A stretch of 64,000 nucleotides of DNA from Nitratireductor sp. (GTDB lineage: Bacteria; Pseudomonadota; Alphaproteobacteria; Rhizobiales; Rhizobiaceae): positions 310,001 through 374,000 of the forward strand of contig JACKJU010000002.1 in the NCBI GenBank assembly GCA_020637805.1. The letters are read 5' to 3'. A model generated the notes under the pieces. It did not search any database and was not told where the DNA came from. It was given only the letters and a program-made list of their open reading frames with translations. Below are positions 33,514 through 42,356 of this stretch, one piece after another. Within the stretch, counting starts at the first letter, position 1. Every line of letters begins with the position of its first letter. The translations under genes and the position numbers were made by a program.

Positions 33514-34451
33514 TGACCAGTCGCAGGCGATTTCTTTCCATTGTCGCGGGTTTGCCGCTTCTTTCTCTCCCGCTTGTCGCGCGTTCCGAACTGAAATGCA
33601 GGTCGTGGCGAGGCGTTGCACTGGGCGCCGATGCCGAGATTGTCATTGCAGGAAACGGGGAAACCTGCAGCGACGCACTGGCTGCGGCGGTGGATACCAT
33701 CAGGCGCATGGAACGCCTGTTCTCCCTGCATGATCCGGCATCGGCACTGTCCGAACTGAATGCCAGCGGGCGACTTGCAATGCCGCCCGAATTCCAGCGC
33801 TTGACCGGTATCGTCGCAAGGGTTCACTCCCTGACGCGGGGATTGTTCGACCCGACGGTTCAACCCGTGTTCATGGAGCTGGCGGAAAGAGGCGAGCTTC
33901 CCTCCGGGCGCGACCTCCAGAAGCTGTTGGCTCGCACCGGCTGGCACAATGTGGTTCTCGATGACAACATGATTGCGTTTTCGCAACCGGGCATGGCCCT
34001 GACCTTCAACGGCGTAGCGCAGGGATTTGCGACCGATCGTGTCATTGAAACCCTCGAAGCGCATGGCGTCGGCAACGTGGTCGCAAACATTGGCGAGTTC
34101 CGTTCATCAGGACTGGCAACAGATATCGCTGTCGAAGGGATGCATGGCAGGGTGCTGGACCAGTTTCGCCTGCAAGACGGCGCGGTGGCAACATCAGCGT
34201 CGAGAGGCACCGTCATCGGGCGGGCGGGGAAAAGCCATATTCTCTCGCCTGTCGAGCCGCAACATGAACCGGTCTGGCAAACGGCAAGTGTGCAGGCCGG
34301 GACGGCTGCGATGGCCGATGCACTCTCGACCGCGCTTGTTCTCGCACCAGGCACCGGTCTGGCGCAGGATCTGGTCGATGGCGGCAGCGCCAGCGCAGTC
34401 CTTCTGGAGGATGCCGACGGCGGGGTCGTCGAGATCAGGCCTACCGGTTGA
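33510..34451 (+). CDS. apbE: ApbE/NosX family FAD:protein FMN transferase
   Basis: 313 aa, starting at ATGATG overlapping the nosR stop by four bases. A Tat-like signal (MTSRRRFLSIVAGLPLLSLPLVA) is followed by the ApbE fold: MGADAEI-like LGADAEIVI, AAVDTIRRMERLFSLHDPASALSELNA, FNGVAQGFATDRVIETLEAHGVGNVVANIGE and a C-terminal AMADALSTALVL with the Mg-binding Asp. It attaches FMN to a threonine of flavoproteins; the coupled NosR is the obvious target. It converges on the next gene with an 11-bp overlap. Confidence 0.9.
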   Translation: MMTSRRRFLSIVAGLPLLSLPLVARSELKCRSWRGVALGADAEIVIAGNGETCSDALAAAVDTIRRMERLFSLHDPASALSELNASGRLAMPPEFQRLTGIVARVHSLTRGLFDPTVQPVFMELAERGELPSGRDLQKLLARTGWHNVVLDDNMIAFSQPGMALTFNGVAQGFATDRVIETLEAHGVGNVVANIGEFRSSGLATDIAVEGMHGRVLDQFRLQDGAVATSASRGTVIGRAGKSHILSPVEPQHEPVWQTASVQAGTAAMADALSTALVLAPGTGLAQDLVDGGSASAVLLEDADGGVVEIRPTG

Positions 34452-35392
34452 CCAGTGGCAGAACACTGCGCTCGATACCGGGATACAGATGCGAAACCGA
34501 GCGGATGAACTCTCCGGGCATGGCGCCCATTTCGGCGAACTGCGCGGGTATTCGCGTTTCCATTATCTCGACCATGTCGAGCCCCTCATTCGCGGCGGCA
34601 TTCAGCGTCGTTTCGAGCCAGTCAAGATATGAGCGTGTCTGGACCAGGGAACTGCCATCGCGCTCTACCGGCCCATGGCCTGGAATGATCGCTGACGGAG
34701 CGAGTGCCCGAACCTCGGCGAGTGACTTGCGCCAGTCTTCGAGGTTGGCGTGCGGCGTCGTTGGAGCGCGATCCAAAAAGGCAATATCACCGGCAATCGC
34801 GTAGCCGGTTTTTTCATCCAAAAGAACCAGATCCGAAGCTGTGTGTCCTGAAAGCGGGATTGCTTCTGCAGCTTTCCGGCCACCAATGGTCAGCACGCTG
34901 GTTTCGATTACCTTGTCGGGCGGTGTGACTTCTGTTCCGCGCATCCAGTCACCCAGGAGCCGGTACATGTTGTCCGAGAACGTCGCCCTTCGTTCGTGCT
35001 ATTCAGCCGTTTGGGTTCGAGCGCGAAATGGGCACATCCTGAAGACCCGGTTGCCGAAGAAGTGGTCCGCAGTGATGCGTGTTGACGACCGCAGCGACGG
35101 GAAGACCCGTGACATTCGATACCGCCTCGCGCAGTGCCTCGCCGTACCGTCTCGACGAGCCGGTGTCGACGATCACGATACCTGCCGCGGTCTCGATGAG
35201 CGCAGTTGACAATTGCCCACCGTTTTCGCCGCCGAAGTTACCCGGTCGCGCCTCTATCATCCACAATCCGTCGCCGACCTGAACTGCTTGAGGTCGTATG
35301 ACTTCGGGGCTGCAGATCGGGCCTCGGGCGGGTGAAATACCCATCATGAGCGCCGATGCGCTTCCCAGCATCATGGCCTTGCGGCGTGTCAT
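34441..35392 (-). pseudogene. Quinoprotein-associated zinc metallohydrolase (MBL fold), frameshifted
   Basis: Two frames together make one metallo-beta-lactamase-fold protein. The N-terminal part (start 35392, Tat-like MTRRKAMMLGSASALMMG) runs through GIVIVDTGSSRRYGEALREA to VVNTHHC, then leaves frame. The metal motif resumes as T-A-D-H-F-F-G-N in another frame after an apparent 2-nt loss in a CAC repeat. An in-frame TAG and further shifts follow before MYRLLGDW; from there the C-terminal half (LSGHTASDLVLLDE, AIIPGHGPVER) is intact to 34441. The intact family ('quinoprotein relay system zinc metallohydrolase') accompanies PQQ dehydrogenases. Either a real pseudogene or assembly indels. Confidence 0.75.
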
Positions 35393-35441
35393 CCTGCTGG
35401 ACCAGTAACGTGTTTTTTCTCGTTTGCCATCGGTAAGGGCT

Positions 35442-36263
35442 TCATTGGCTGAGCCGTGAACGCAATTCGCCGGCGATGCGGTTTCCATTGTTGTCCCGCG
35501 CTCTGACCGTCACTTTGTCGTCCAGCCGGCCCTTGTCGAAATAGAGTGTAAACGCCGGGTCCTCGTTGACGGGTTCATGAAGCTCAAATCGTGCGACCTG
35601 TTCTCCGACGGAGGATTTGATTTCGAGATCCTGGATGAAGAAGGCGGGAATTCCGTCCGCAAGCCCCGTATCCATGGGATGGCTGATCACCATGCGCAGC
35701 CTTCCCTTGTCCGGCCATAGCATGCCGCGGACCTCGCCAAGCTGTTCCTCCCAGTCATCCGAGGCATAGGCGGCTGCAGGTGCCGTGCAGCCGCCACCGC
35801 CAGCATCGATGACGCGGGAGCCGATATGCCAGCTCCCGTCGTCGAGTTTCACCGCAGCGCGGACCGGCGTCGCTTGGTCGATCTTGAATCGGAACGAAAC
35901 CTTTGCCTGTGCCTTGCCCGGCCAGTAGGTGAGGATTTTCGGTATGGGGCCGTAGTCGACGAGCATGACGATCTGTTCCACGCCGCCAAGCGCTGTGGCA
36001 TCGACGAGAACCGGAACGTTGAAACTGTCTTCGGCAGCTTCGGGCGCGCGGATGACGACCCTGTCATCGAATTCTATCTTCTCGGGATTGCCTAGGATTT
36101 CGGTCTGGGTCCAGGTCCAGTTTCCGGAGTTGAGGGGATCCACGAGTTGCACCCTGGGTTCAGCGGCCAGCACGGCCCCGCACAGCATGTGAAGTGCGAA
36201 AGATGCGACAGTACTGCAAAAAGCCAATCTTACGATTGGGGTAGCGAGTGGATTGCCGTGCAT
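35442..36263 (-). CDS. Quinoprotein-associated SoxYZ-like carrier protein
   Basis: 273 aa from the ATG at 36263 with GGGAGGAG upstream. A signal peptide ends near GAVLAAEP. The N-terminal half resembles SoxY (FNVPVLVDATALGGVEQIVMLVDYGPIPKIL), with GGGGCTA near residue 165 taking the place of the SoxY GGCxA carrier tail. The C-terminal half resembles SoxZ (VRMVISHPMDTGLADGIPAFFIQDLEI). Members sit beside PQQ alcohol dehydrogenases; the cargo is unknown. Same direction as the cytochrome and binding-protein genes upstream. Confidence 0.87.
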   Translation of the reverse strand: MHGNPLATPIVRLAFCSTVASFALHMLCGAVLAAEPRVQLVDPLNSGNWTWTQTEILGNPEKIEFDDRVVIRAPEAAEDSFNVPVLVDATALGGVEQIVMLVDYGPIPKILTYWPGKAQAKVSFRFKIDQATPVRAAVKLDDGSWHIGSRVIDAGGGGCTAPAAAYASDDWEEQLGEVRGMLWPDKGRLRMVISHPMDTGLADGIPAFFIQDLEIKSSVGEQVARFELHEPVNEDPAFTLYFDKGRLDDKVTVRARDNNGNRIAGELRSRLSQ

Positions 36264-36287
36264 GAAACTCCTCCCGGTTCGCGCCAA

Positions 36288-37190
36288 TTACCAGTCAGGC
36301 GGTTTGTAGCTGACTCCGTATTCAGCGAATATCTTCTCCATACTGCCGTTTTCCACCGCGGTGCGGATGACATCTTCCACGGTGTAGCCAAGCGGGCGCC
36401 AACTGCTCCTCACAGCAACGCCAAGAGTCCATTTGCCTTTGGCAAGGCCAACAAGTGGCGGTTCATGGACATCAATTGAATTATCCAGCCCGAAATCGAG
36501 CTGTGTCCTCGGTCCCATGACGGCTTTCACTTCGCCGGCCCTGAGACCCTCCATCGCCGCCGCGACGCTTGCATACCGTTTCATCTTCGGAATGAGCATG
36601 CCGTTGCCGACACTCGAAAGATAGAAGTCGGCGAGAGAGTCGTTTTCGACACCTACCTCGTCGAAGCGGAAATATGCCGGTACGGGTCCGCCATCCGGAT
36701 ATTCGCTTTTGCGGAAGGCTATGGCGATGGATTCGTTGAAATAGGGGCTTGAGAGAACAACCTGTTCGTTGCGGCAGCCCAGTTCCCGGTCATAGGGAAC
36801 ATGCAACATCACGTTGGATACGGGGCCACCCAGAACAGAACCCTTCCAAACATTGTTGCGCAGGTCGGCGTCCACGTTCTCTCCGGCGGCGGTCTCGTAG
36901 AACCGGGCTTCAACCCCGATTTCCCTTGCGATCAGCTTGCCGATGTCGATGTCTATGCCGGTGAGCTTTCCATCCTTGTGAAATACGAACGGCGGAAAGT
37001 CTTCGTAGACCGCAAAACGGATCCATCCTCGCTCAATGATTTCGTCGAGGCTCTGCCCGACGATTTCCCTTGCCGTGTTCTGGGGCTTCTGGTTGACACC
37101 GAACCCGGATTCCACGTTGGCGCAGTTCTCGGCTCCCGCCGGAAAGGCGAGAGCAAATGCGACGGCAATGCCTGCGAGAAATCTTGTCAA
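36288..37190 (-). CDS. Quinoprotein-associated periplasmic binding protein (XoxJ/MoxJ-like)
   Basis: 300 aa, SBP_bac_3-type fold with a signal peptide (FLAGIAVAFALAFPAGA). Motifs are WIRFAVYEDFPPFVFHKDGKLTGIDIDIGKLIAREIG and LRAGEVKAVMGPRTQLDFGL. The start is TTG at 37190: an in-frame TAA at 37205-37203, the stop of the cytochrome gene, leaves no other start, so translation is probably coupled. XoxJ-like proteins are thought to assist maturation or electron transfer of PQQ dehydrogenases rather than to import solutes. Confidence 0.88.
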   Translation of the reverse strand: MTRFLAGIAVAFALAFPAGAENCANVESGFGVNQKPQNTAREIVGQSLDEIIERGWIRFAVYEDFPPFVFHKDGKLTGIDIDIGKLIAREIGVEARFYETAAGENVDADLRNNVWKGSVLGGPVSNVMLHVPYDRELGCRNEQVVLSSPYFNESIAIAFRKSEYPDGGPVPAYFRFDEVGVENDSLADFYLSSVGNGMLIPKMKRYASVAAAMEGLRAGEVKAVMGPRTQLDFGLDNSIDVHEPPLVGLAKGKWTLGVAVRSSWRPLGYTVEDVIRTAVENGSMEKIFAEYGVSYKPPDW

Positions 37191-37202
37191 CGTATGTGCG
37201 CC

Positions 37203-37913
37203 TTACTCGGCCGCGGAAAGGCCGATCGTGAGCGTTTCGACTGCCTTGTGTATGCTGGTTTCGCTTCCATCAAGGTCTGCCGCCGCCCGCGATGCAACGG
37301 AATCCGCGCGCGGAGCGCCTGAACCCGTTTCGATGGTCTCGGCAATCTTCTGCATTTCATCGCGCAGTTCCGCGACCTTGGGATCGTCCGGTTTCAATGT
37401 CGAGAGTTCTTCACGAATGGCTTTCAATCGATCGGCGTGCTCGTCGATTGCGCCTTCATCGGGCCGGGTCTCGATGTAGGTACGGATCGCCCAGGCAGCC
37501 TCCTGGCCGAGAAGCTCGCCGAATGCGGGCATCTTGGTGGTGCCGTTTTGAGTGTAGCCATGCTTGAAGCGTTCCAGGAACCACTCATCACCTGAATCGT
37601 CGGCCTCCAGGAAGCGCAGATCGGGAGCCAGACCGCCTGAAATTACCTCAAGTCCGTGACACCGTGCGCAGTTCTGGTTGAAGCCGGATGCGCCGATTTT
37701 CACTGCCGTTGACCAGAACTCACCATTCGGGTCACGCCAAGGATTTTCTTCAAGCCATTCCTCGCCGAGATTTGGCAATCCTGTCGTATCGACAGCTTGC
37801 GGTGCCACATCACCGTGGGCATCCGATTTCGGGATGTGCGAGAAAATCACTGCAGCGCCAGCTGCCATGGCCAACGCGAGTTTGATGCCGTTCTTGTACG
37901 GATTGATGATCAT
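37203..37913 (-). CDS. Cytochrome c550 (PedF/XoxG-like), electron acceptor of the quinoprotein
   Basis: 236 aa from the ATG at 37913 (GGAGGA upstream). A signal peptide (LALAMAAGAAVIFSHIPKSDA) precedes a class I cytochrome c domain with CARCH (near residue 84) and a probable Met ligand in GTTKMPAFGELL. A C-terminal charged helical extension (residues 160-236, rich in Glu/Asp/Arg) is longer than in typical cytochromes c. It should accept electrons from the PQQ dehydrogenase in the periplasm. First gene of the minus-strand operon. Confidence 0.9.
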   Translation of the reverse strand: MIINPYKNGIKLALAMAAGAAVIFSHIPKSDAHGDVAPQAVDTTGLPNLGEEWLEENPWRDPNGEFWSTAVKIGASGFNQNCARCHGLEVISGGLAPDLRFLEADDSGDEWFLERFKHGYTQNGTTKMPAFGELLGQEAAWAIRTYIETRPDEGAIDEHADRLKAIREELSTLKPDDPKVAELRDEMQKIAETIETGSGAPRADSVASRAAADLDGSETSIHKAVETLTIGLSAAE

Positions 37914-38054
37914 TTTCGTTCCTCCCAGATGGATTGAGGAAGTAATCAAAGGCCAACACACGCGCAACTGTACTTAAGGACAAACACCCGGCAGTTGTCT
38001 GGCATCCGGCGTCGTGTACCTTGTGTGACGCGACCTGATGGTCCGGGAGGAACC

Positions 38055-39269
38055 ATGAACAAGCTTTGCGGCCGTGCTCTGCCTCGGGTGCTTTTTGTCC
38101 TGTTTACCGCAGCAATTTCAGTTTTCTGCGGGACCAAAAGTCATGCGCAAACAGCGGACATCCATGTCACCATCGGCTATCTGGAACGGATTGTTCCGCC
38201 GCCGCCGGTGCTGTCCAATCTCGATCCGGTGCCGGAAGACGAGGGCATCCAGGGCGCCCGCTTGGGAGTTGCCGACAACGCAACGACGGGAAAGTTCCTG
38301 GGTCAGAAATTCGAGCTGGTGGAGGCCAGTGCAGAAAGCGATGATGCATTCCTTGCTGCCGGGGCAGGGCTGCTGGGGCAAACCCCGTTTCTGATCGTCG
38401 ACGCGCCGGCTGAACTGTTGCTCGCCCTTTCGCGTCTGCCCGAAGCTGAACACGCGATCCTGTTCAATATCTCGGCAGCGGACACATCCCTGAGAAGTGA
38501 GAGCTGCTCTGCCAACATTCTTCACACGATACCCTCGCGCGCCATGCTTGCCGATGCCCTGTCGCAGTTCGCGGTAAAGAAGCGCTGGACCAGATGGGCA
38601 ATCATATCGGGTGACAGGCCTTCCGATCAGTTGTTCGCAGAGGCGCTGAGGAATTCCGCCATGAAGTTCCGCCTGGAACTGGTCGGTGAAAAGACGTGGA
38701 AATTCGACGCCGACATGCGTCGCAGCGCGGGAAGCGAGGTTCCGCTCTTCACGCAGGATTTCCCGGACCACGACTTGCTGGTCGTTGCCGACGAGGCAAA
38801 TGATTTCGGACGGTATGTTCCCTACAATACTTGGTTGCCGAGACCGGTTGGCGGATCGGAGGGCATCACTCCCTCGGGCTGGTCGGCATCGGTTGAGGAG
38901 TTCGGTGCCGCGCAGTTGCAGAGCCGCTTCAGGGAAATGGCTTCACGGGGCATGCGTGCTGTCGACTATGTCGGCTGGCTTGCCGCGCGCGCCATTGGTG
39001 AGGCGGTGACGCGAACCGGCAATGCCGATGCGGGCGCTTTGCGTGACTACCTTCTATCGGACGAATTCCAGTTGGCCGGCTTCAAGGGAAGACCGCTTAC
39101 ATTCCGCAAATGGAATGGCCAGATGCGCCAGCCGATACCGCTCACGCATCCGCATGCGGTCGTCCTGCAGGCACCCGTCGAGGGGTTTCTGCACAGGCGC
39201 AATGAACTCGACACGCTTGGCCTCGACTACCGGGAATCCGGTTGCTCAGCCTTTGGTTACAGGGAGTGA
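38055..39269 (+). CDS. ABC substrate-binding protein of the PQQ-alcohol-dehydrogenase system
   Basis: 404 aa with GGGAGG before the ATG. A signal peptide ends at KSHAQT. The PBP type 1 fold starts VTIGYLERIVPPPPVLSNLDPVPEDEGIQGARLGVADNATTGKFLGQKFEL, the hallmark of the family always found beside PQQ alcohol dehydrogenases. Ligand and role are unknown. It begins a plus-strand operon with the YVTN protein, a hypothetical protein, and an ABC-2-type ATPase/permease pair. Confidence 0.9.
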   Translation: MNKLCGRALPRVLFVLFTAAISVFCGTKSHAQTADIHVTIGYLERIVPPPPVLSNLDPVPEDEGIQGARLGVADNATTGKFLGQKFELVEASAESDDAFLAAGAGLLGQTPFLIVDAPAELLLALSRLPEAEHAILFNISAADTSLRSESCSANILHTIPSRAMLADALSQFAVKKRWTRWAIISGDRPSDQLFAEALRNSAMKFRLELVGEKTWKFDADMRRSAGSEVPLFTQDFPDHDLLVVADEANDFGRYVPYNTWLPRPVGGSEGITPSGWSASVEEFGAAQLQSRFREMASRGMRAVDYVGWLAARAIGEAVTRTGNADAGALRDYLLSDEFQLAGFKGRPLTFRKWNGQMRQPIPLTHPHAVVLQAPVEGFLHRRNELDTLGLDYRESGCSAFGYRE

Positions 39270-39271
39270 AA

Positions 39272-40261
39272 ATGACAAGGCATATTGTTGTTGGCCTGGG
39301 ACTTCTGCTTGCCGCATCTGTCACAAGTGCGGGATCTGCCTGGGCCGGAGGCGGAGAGGTTTGGGTTTCCAACGAAAAGGATGACACCGTTTCGGTGATC
39401 GACGTCGACACGCTTGAGGTGACCCGAACGATCGAGGTAGGCGAACGGCCGCGCGGGATCACGTTCTCGAACGATCATTCCATCCTCTATCTGTGTGCGT
39501 CGGACAGCGATGCAGTGCAGGTCATTGATCCTGACAGCGGCAAGATCCTGCACAATCTTCCATCGGGCGAGGACCCCGAACAGTTCATATTGCATCCGGA
39601 CAATCGGCATCTTTACATCGCCAACGAGGATGATGCGATCACCACGGTGGTAGACGTCGAGACCAGAAAGGTCATCTCCCAGATTGATGTCGGCGTTGAA
39701 CCCGAGGGGATGGCAGTTTCGCCTGACGGAAAAATCGTGATCACGACTTCCGAAACCACCAACATGGCCCACTGGATCGACACTGTCAGCCAGAAGATAT
39801 TCGCCAACACGCTTGTCGATCAGCGTCCACGTCATGCCGAGTTCACCGGTGATGGCAAGGAACTGTGGGTGAGTACCGAGATTGGCGGCACGATATCCGT
39901 GTTCGACGTGGCAAGCCGTGCCGAAAAGGCAAAGATCAGGTTCGAGATTACGGGTATTCATCCCGACAGGATTCAGCCCGTCGGGTTCAAGATGACGGAC
40001 GATGAACGATACGTATTCGTTGCACTTGGACCAGCAAACCAGGTCGCGGTTGTCGATCGCGAGACCTACCAGCCCATCGACTATATCCAGGTCGGACGAA
40101 GGGCCTGGCACATGGCTTTTACAGGCGACCAGAAGCTGCTCTTCGTCACGAACGGAGTGTCGGGCGATGTGACCGTGATCGACGTGGAAAGCCAGAAACC
40201 GGTGAAAACGATCAAGGTTGGCCGTTTCCCCTGGGGGGCAACATGGCGGCCCGGCAAGTGA
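39272..40261 (+). CDS. YVTN beta-propeller protein of the PQQ-alcohol-dehydrogenase system
   Basis: 329 aa with a signal peptide (ATG at 39272, GGGAG upstream). Seven YVTN-type blades: EVWVSNEKDDTVSVIDVDTLEVTRTIEVG, ILYLCASDSDAVQVIDPDSGKIL, LYIANEDDAITTVVDVETRKV, through LLFVTNGVSGDVTVIDVESQKPVKTIKVG. Periplasmic, probably a scaffold or assembly factor of the alcohol oxidation system; function not established. Starts two bases after the binding-protein stop. Confidence 0.92.
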   Translation: MTRHIVVGLGLLLAASVTSAGSAWAGGGEVWVSNEKDDTVSVIDVDTLEVTRTIEVGERPRGITFSNDHSILYLCASDSDAVQVIDPDSGKILHNLPSGEDPEQFILHPDNRHLYIANEDDAITTVVDVETRKVISQIDVGVEPEGMAVSPDGKIVITTSETTNMAHWIDTVSQKIFANTLVDQRPRHAEFTGDGKELWVSTEIGGTISVFDVASRAEKAKIRFEITGIHPDRIQPVGFKMTDDERYVFVALGPANQVAVVDRETYQPIDYIQVGRRAWHMAFTGDQKLLFVTNGVSGDVTVIDVESQKPVKTIKVGRFPWGATWRPGK

Positions 40262-40289
40262 AACATCAGGATTCGTGGGGAGAAATGAG

Positions 40290-40775
40290 ATGTATAGGAT
40301 TTCCATCCTGCTGGTGTCATTGGTGATGGCTGGAACTGCATTCCTGACACTGGCAAATGCCACAAGCCACGGGGCGAATGCAGAGGCAGACGATGACGAC
40401 GCTCCGGCTTTGGGCATGGCTGGTGTCCTGTCTTCCGGCAACCGGGGCAAGATACCTCAACTGACACTTTCGGCAGGAATGCCGCTCCTCGACGGCGAAG
40501 GCAGCATCAGGTTGAAATCCGGTGTCTACTACGAACTCGAGATCAGTGCGGATGGCAGCCAGGAACTGCAGCTGACAGCCCCGGGATTCTTTCGGGCAAT
40601 CTGGATCGATGAAGTGGTCATCGACGGTATCGAGGTCCGCCCTCTCGGACTTGACAGTCTGGAGTTCGACGAGGCCGGAACGGCAGAGATAAGCTTCCTT
40701 GCAATCAAGCCGGGTACCTATACCCTCGGTGTCCCTGGAAGCGACCTTCAGAGGGTGGAGCTGATTATCGAGTGA
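40290..40775 (+). CDS. Exported protein of the PQQ system, unknown function
   Basis: 161 aa. A signal peptide (ISILLVSLVMAGTAFLTLANA) is followed by an acidic patch (EADDDDAP) and a beta-rich domain (VYYELEISADGSQELQLTAPGFFRAIWIDEVVIDGIEVRPLG, then ISFLAIKPGTYTLGVPG) that resembles a cupredoxin-like fold without copper ligands. It sits inside the PQQ-associated operon and overlaps the GTG start of the ATPase by four bases, so it is expressed with it. Confidence 0.75.
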   Translation: MYRISILLVSLVMAGTAFLTLANATSHGANAEADDDDAPALGMAGVLSSGNRGKIPQLTLSAGMPLLDGEGSIRLKSGVYYELEISADGSQELQLTAPGFFRAIWIDEVVIDGIEVRPLGLDSLEFDEAGTAEISFLAIKPGTYTLGVPGSDLQRVELIIE

Positions 40776-41515
40776 CCAGCCAGGACAGAACCGGTCTTGA
40801 GGTAGACCGGCTGACCCACAGATACGGTTCGAAGACTGCACTGGATGGAGTTTCCTTCTCGGTGGAGCAGGGGACTTTCTGTGCCCTGCTAGGACCGAAC
40901 GGAGCCGGGAAGTCCACATTGTTTGCACTGTTGACCAGGCTGTTCGTTCCGCGGGAGGGAACGATCCGTGTCGCCGGGGTTTCCCTTCAGGAAAACCCGA
41001 GAGCCGCACTGGCAATGATTGGTGTCGTGTTTCAGCAGCCGACGCTCGATCTTGATCTGAGCGTGGTTCAGAACATGAAGTACTTTGCCGCGTTGCACGG
41101 ACTGAGCGGGAGGGAGGCAGACAAAAGGATCGGAGAATCGCTGTCGCGTCTCGGCATGGCGGAACGGGCAAATGAGAAGGTTCGTTCACTCAATGGCGGC
41201 CACCGCCGGCGCATGGAGATCGCCCGTTCGCTCGTTCACCGGCCACGGATACTCCTGCTGGACGAACCGACCGTCGGACTTGATGCGGCCAGCCGGCAAT
41301 CGATCACGGAGCATGTTCACGGACTTGCACGGGATGACGGGTTGACCGTGCTGTGGGCCACTCATCTCGTCGACGAGGTGGGGGATTCAGACCAGTTGGT
41401 TGTCCTTCATCAGGGCAAGATACGCGCCGATGCGACAAGCGGAGAAATCAGGAATGGCCAGCCGCTCGCGCAGGCATTCGCCCGACTTACAAATGATTGC
41501 GAGGCAGCGGCGTGA
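40772..41515 (+). CDS. ABC ATPase of the PQQ-alcohol-dehydrogenase system (ABC-2 exporter type)
   Basis: 247 aa, GTG start overlapping the previous stop. Walker A GPNGAGKST, Q-loop VVFQQPTLD, signature LNGGHRRRMEIARSL (NGGH in place of SGGQ, a feature seen in this subgroup), Walker B ILLLDEPTVGLD, H-loop WATHLVDE. It powers the adjacent permease. The transported substrate is unknown; a role in the alcohol oxidation system is inferred from conserved linkage. Confidence 0.9.
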   Translation: MTSQDRTGLEVDRLTHRYGSKTALDGVSFSVEQGTFCALLGPNGAGKSTLFALLTRLFVPREGTIRVAGVSLQENPRAALAMIGVVFQQPTLDLDLSVVQNMKYFAALHGLSGREADKRIGESLSRLGMAERANEKVRSLNGGHRRRMEIARSLVHRPRILLLDEPTVGLDAASRQSITEHVHGLARDDGLTVLWATHLVDEVGDSDQLVVLHQGKIRADATSGEIRNGQPLAQAFARLTNDCEAAA

Positions 41516-42306
41516 ACGCTTACCTGACAAGTCTGATCGGCATTACCCGGCGTGAAAGCCTGAGGTTCCTGTCACAGAAGGGGCGGTTTTTTTCTGCCCT
41601 GGTACGCCCGCTCCTCTGGCTGGTCATTTTCGCGGCCGGTTTCAGGGCAGCACTCGGTCTGTCAATCGAGCCGCCCTACCAGACCTACATCACCTACGAG
41701 ATCTATATCGTACCCGGCCTGTGCGGGATGATACAGCTGTTCAACGGAATGCAGTCATCGTTCAGCCTCGTATATGACCGGGAAATGGGGTCAATGCGGC
41801 TCTTGCTGACGAGTCCCTTGCCACGCTGGTGGCTGTTGTTCTCCAAGCTGCTGGCAGGCACGGTTATATCGATCATCCAGGTGTATGTGTTCCTGGCGAT
41901 CGCGGCGCTGTTTGATATCCGGTTCAGCCTGGCAGGCTATGTTGCCGCCTTTCCTGCACTGCTTCTGAGCGGATTGATGCTTGGCGCTTTTGGCCTTCTG
42001 ATATCGTCACGCATAAAGCAGTTGGAGAATTTCGCCGGAGTAATGAATTTCGTCATCTTCCCGATGTTCTTCCTTTCAACTGCCCTCTATCCGCTGTGGA
42101 AGATGGCCGAGGCTTCACCCTTGCTGCGGGACTTGTGCGCCTACAGTCCGCTGACACATGCCGTGGAACTCATCCGCTTTGCGCTCTATACTCAGTTCAA
42201 TCCCGATGCATTTGTCTGGCTGGTCGCGCTCACGGCATTGTTCATGGCGGGCGCCGTGGCCGGGTATGATCCGGAACGCAGTGCCATTCTGCGCAGGGCA
42301 GGGTAG
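41512..42306 (+). CDS. ABC-2 type permease of the PQQ-alcohol-dehydrogenase system
   Basis: 264 aa, GTG start (41512) overlapping the ATPase stop. Six hydrophobic segments. ABC-2 features include LTSLIGITRRESLRFLSQKGRFFSALVRPLLWLVIFAAGF, the YDREMGSMRLLLTSPLPRWWLLFSKLLAG coupling helix and FPMFFLSTALYPLW. Forms the exporter with the upstream ATPase. Confidence 0.9.
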   Translation: MNAYLTSLIGITRRESLRFLSQKGRFFSALVRPLLWLVIFAAGFRAALGLSIEPPYQTYITYEIYIVPGLCGMIQLFNGMQSSFSLVYDREMGSMRLLLTSPLPRWWLLFSKLLAGTVISIIQVYVFLAIAALFDIRFSLAGYVAAFPALLLSGLMLGAFGLLISSRIKQLENFAGVMNFVIFPMFFLSTALYPLWKMAEASPLLRDLCAYSPLTHAVELIRFALYTQFNPDAFVWLVALTALFMAGAVAGYDPERSAILRRAG

Positions 42307-42356
42307 GAGGCAATTGAACGCGTGCTGCAATTGAGAATATCAGGAGGAGAGAACCC

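Noticed and set aside
31405..34451. A complete nitrous oxide reductase operon
   Set aside because: Only NosR and ApbE are present; no nosZ, D, F, Y or L was found anywhere in the window.
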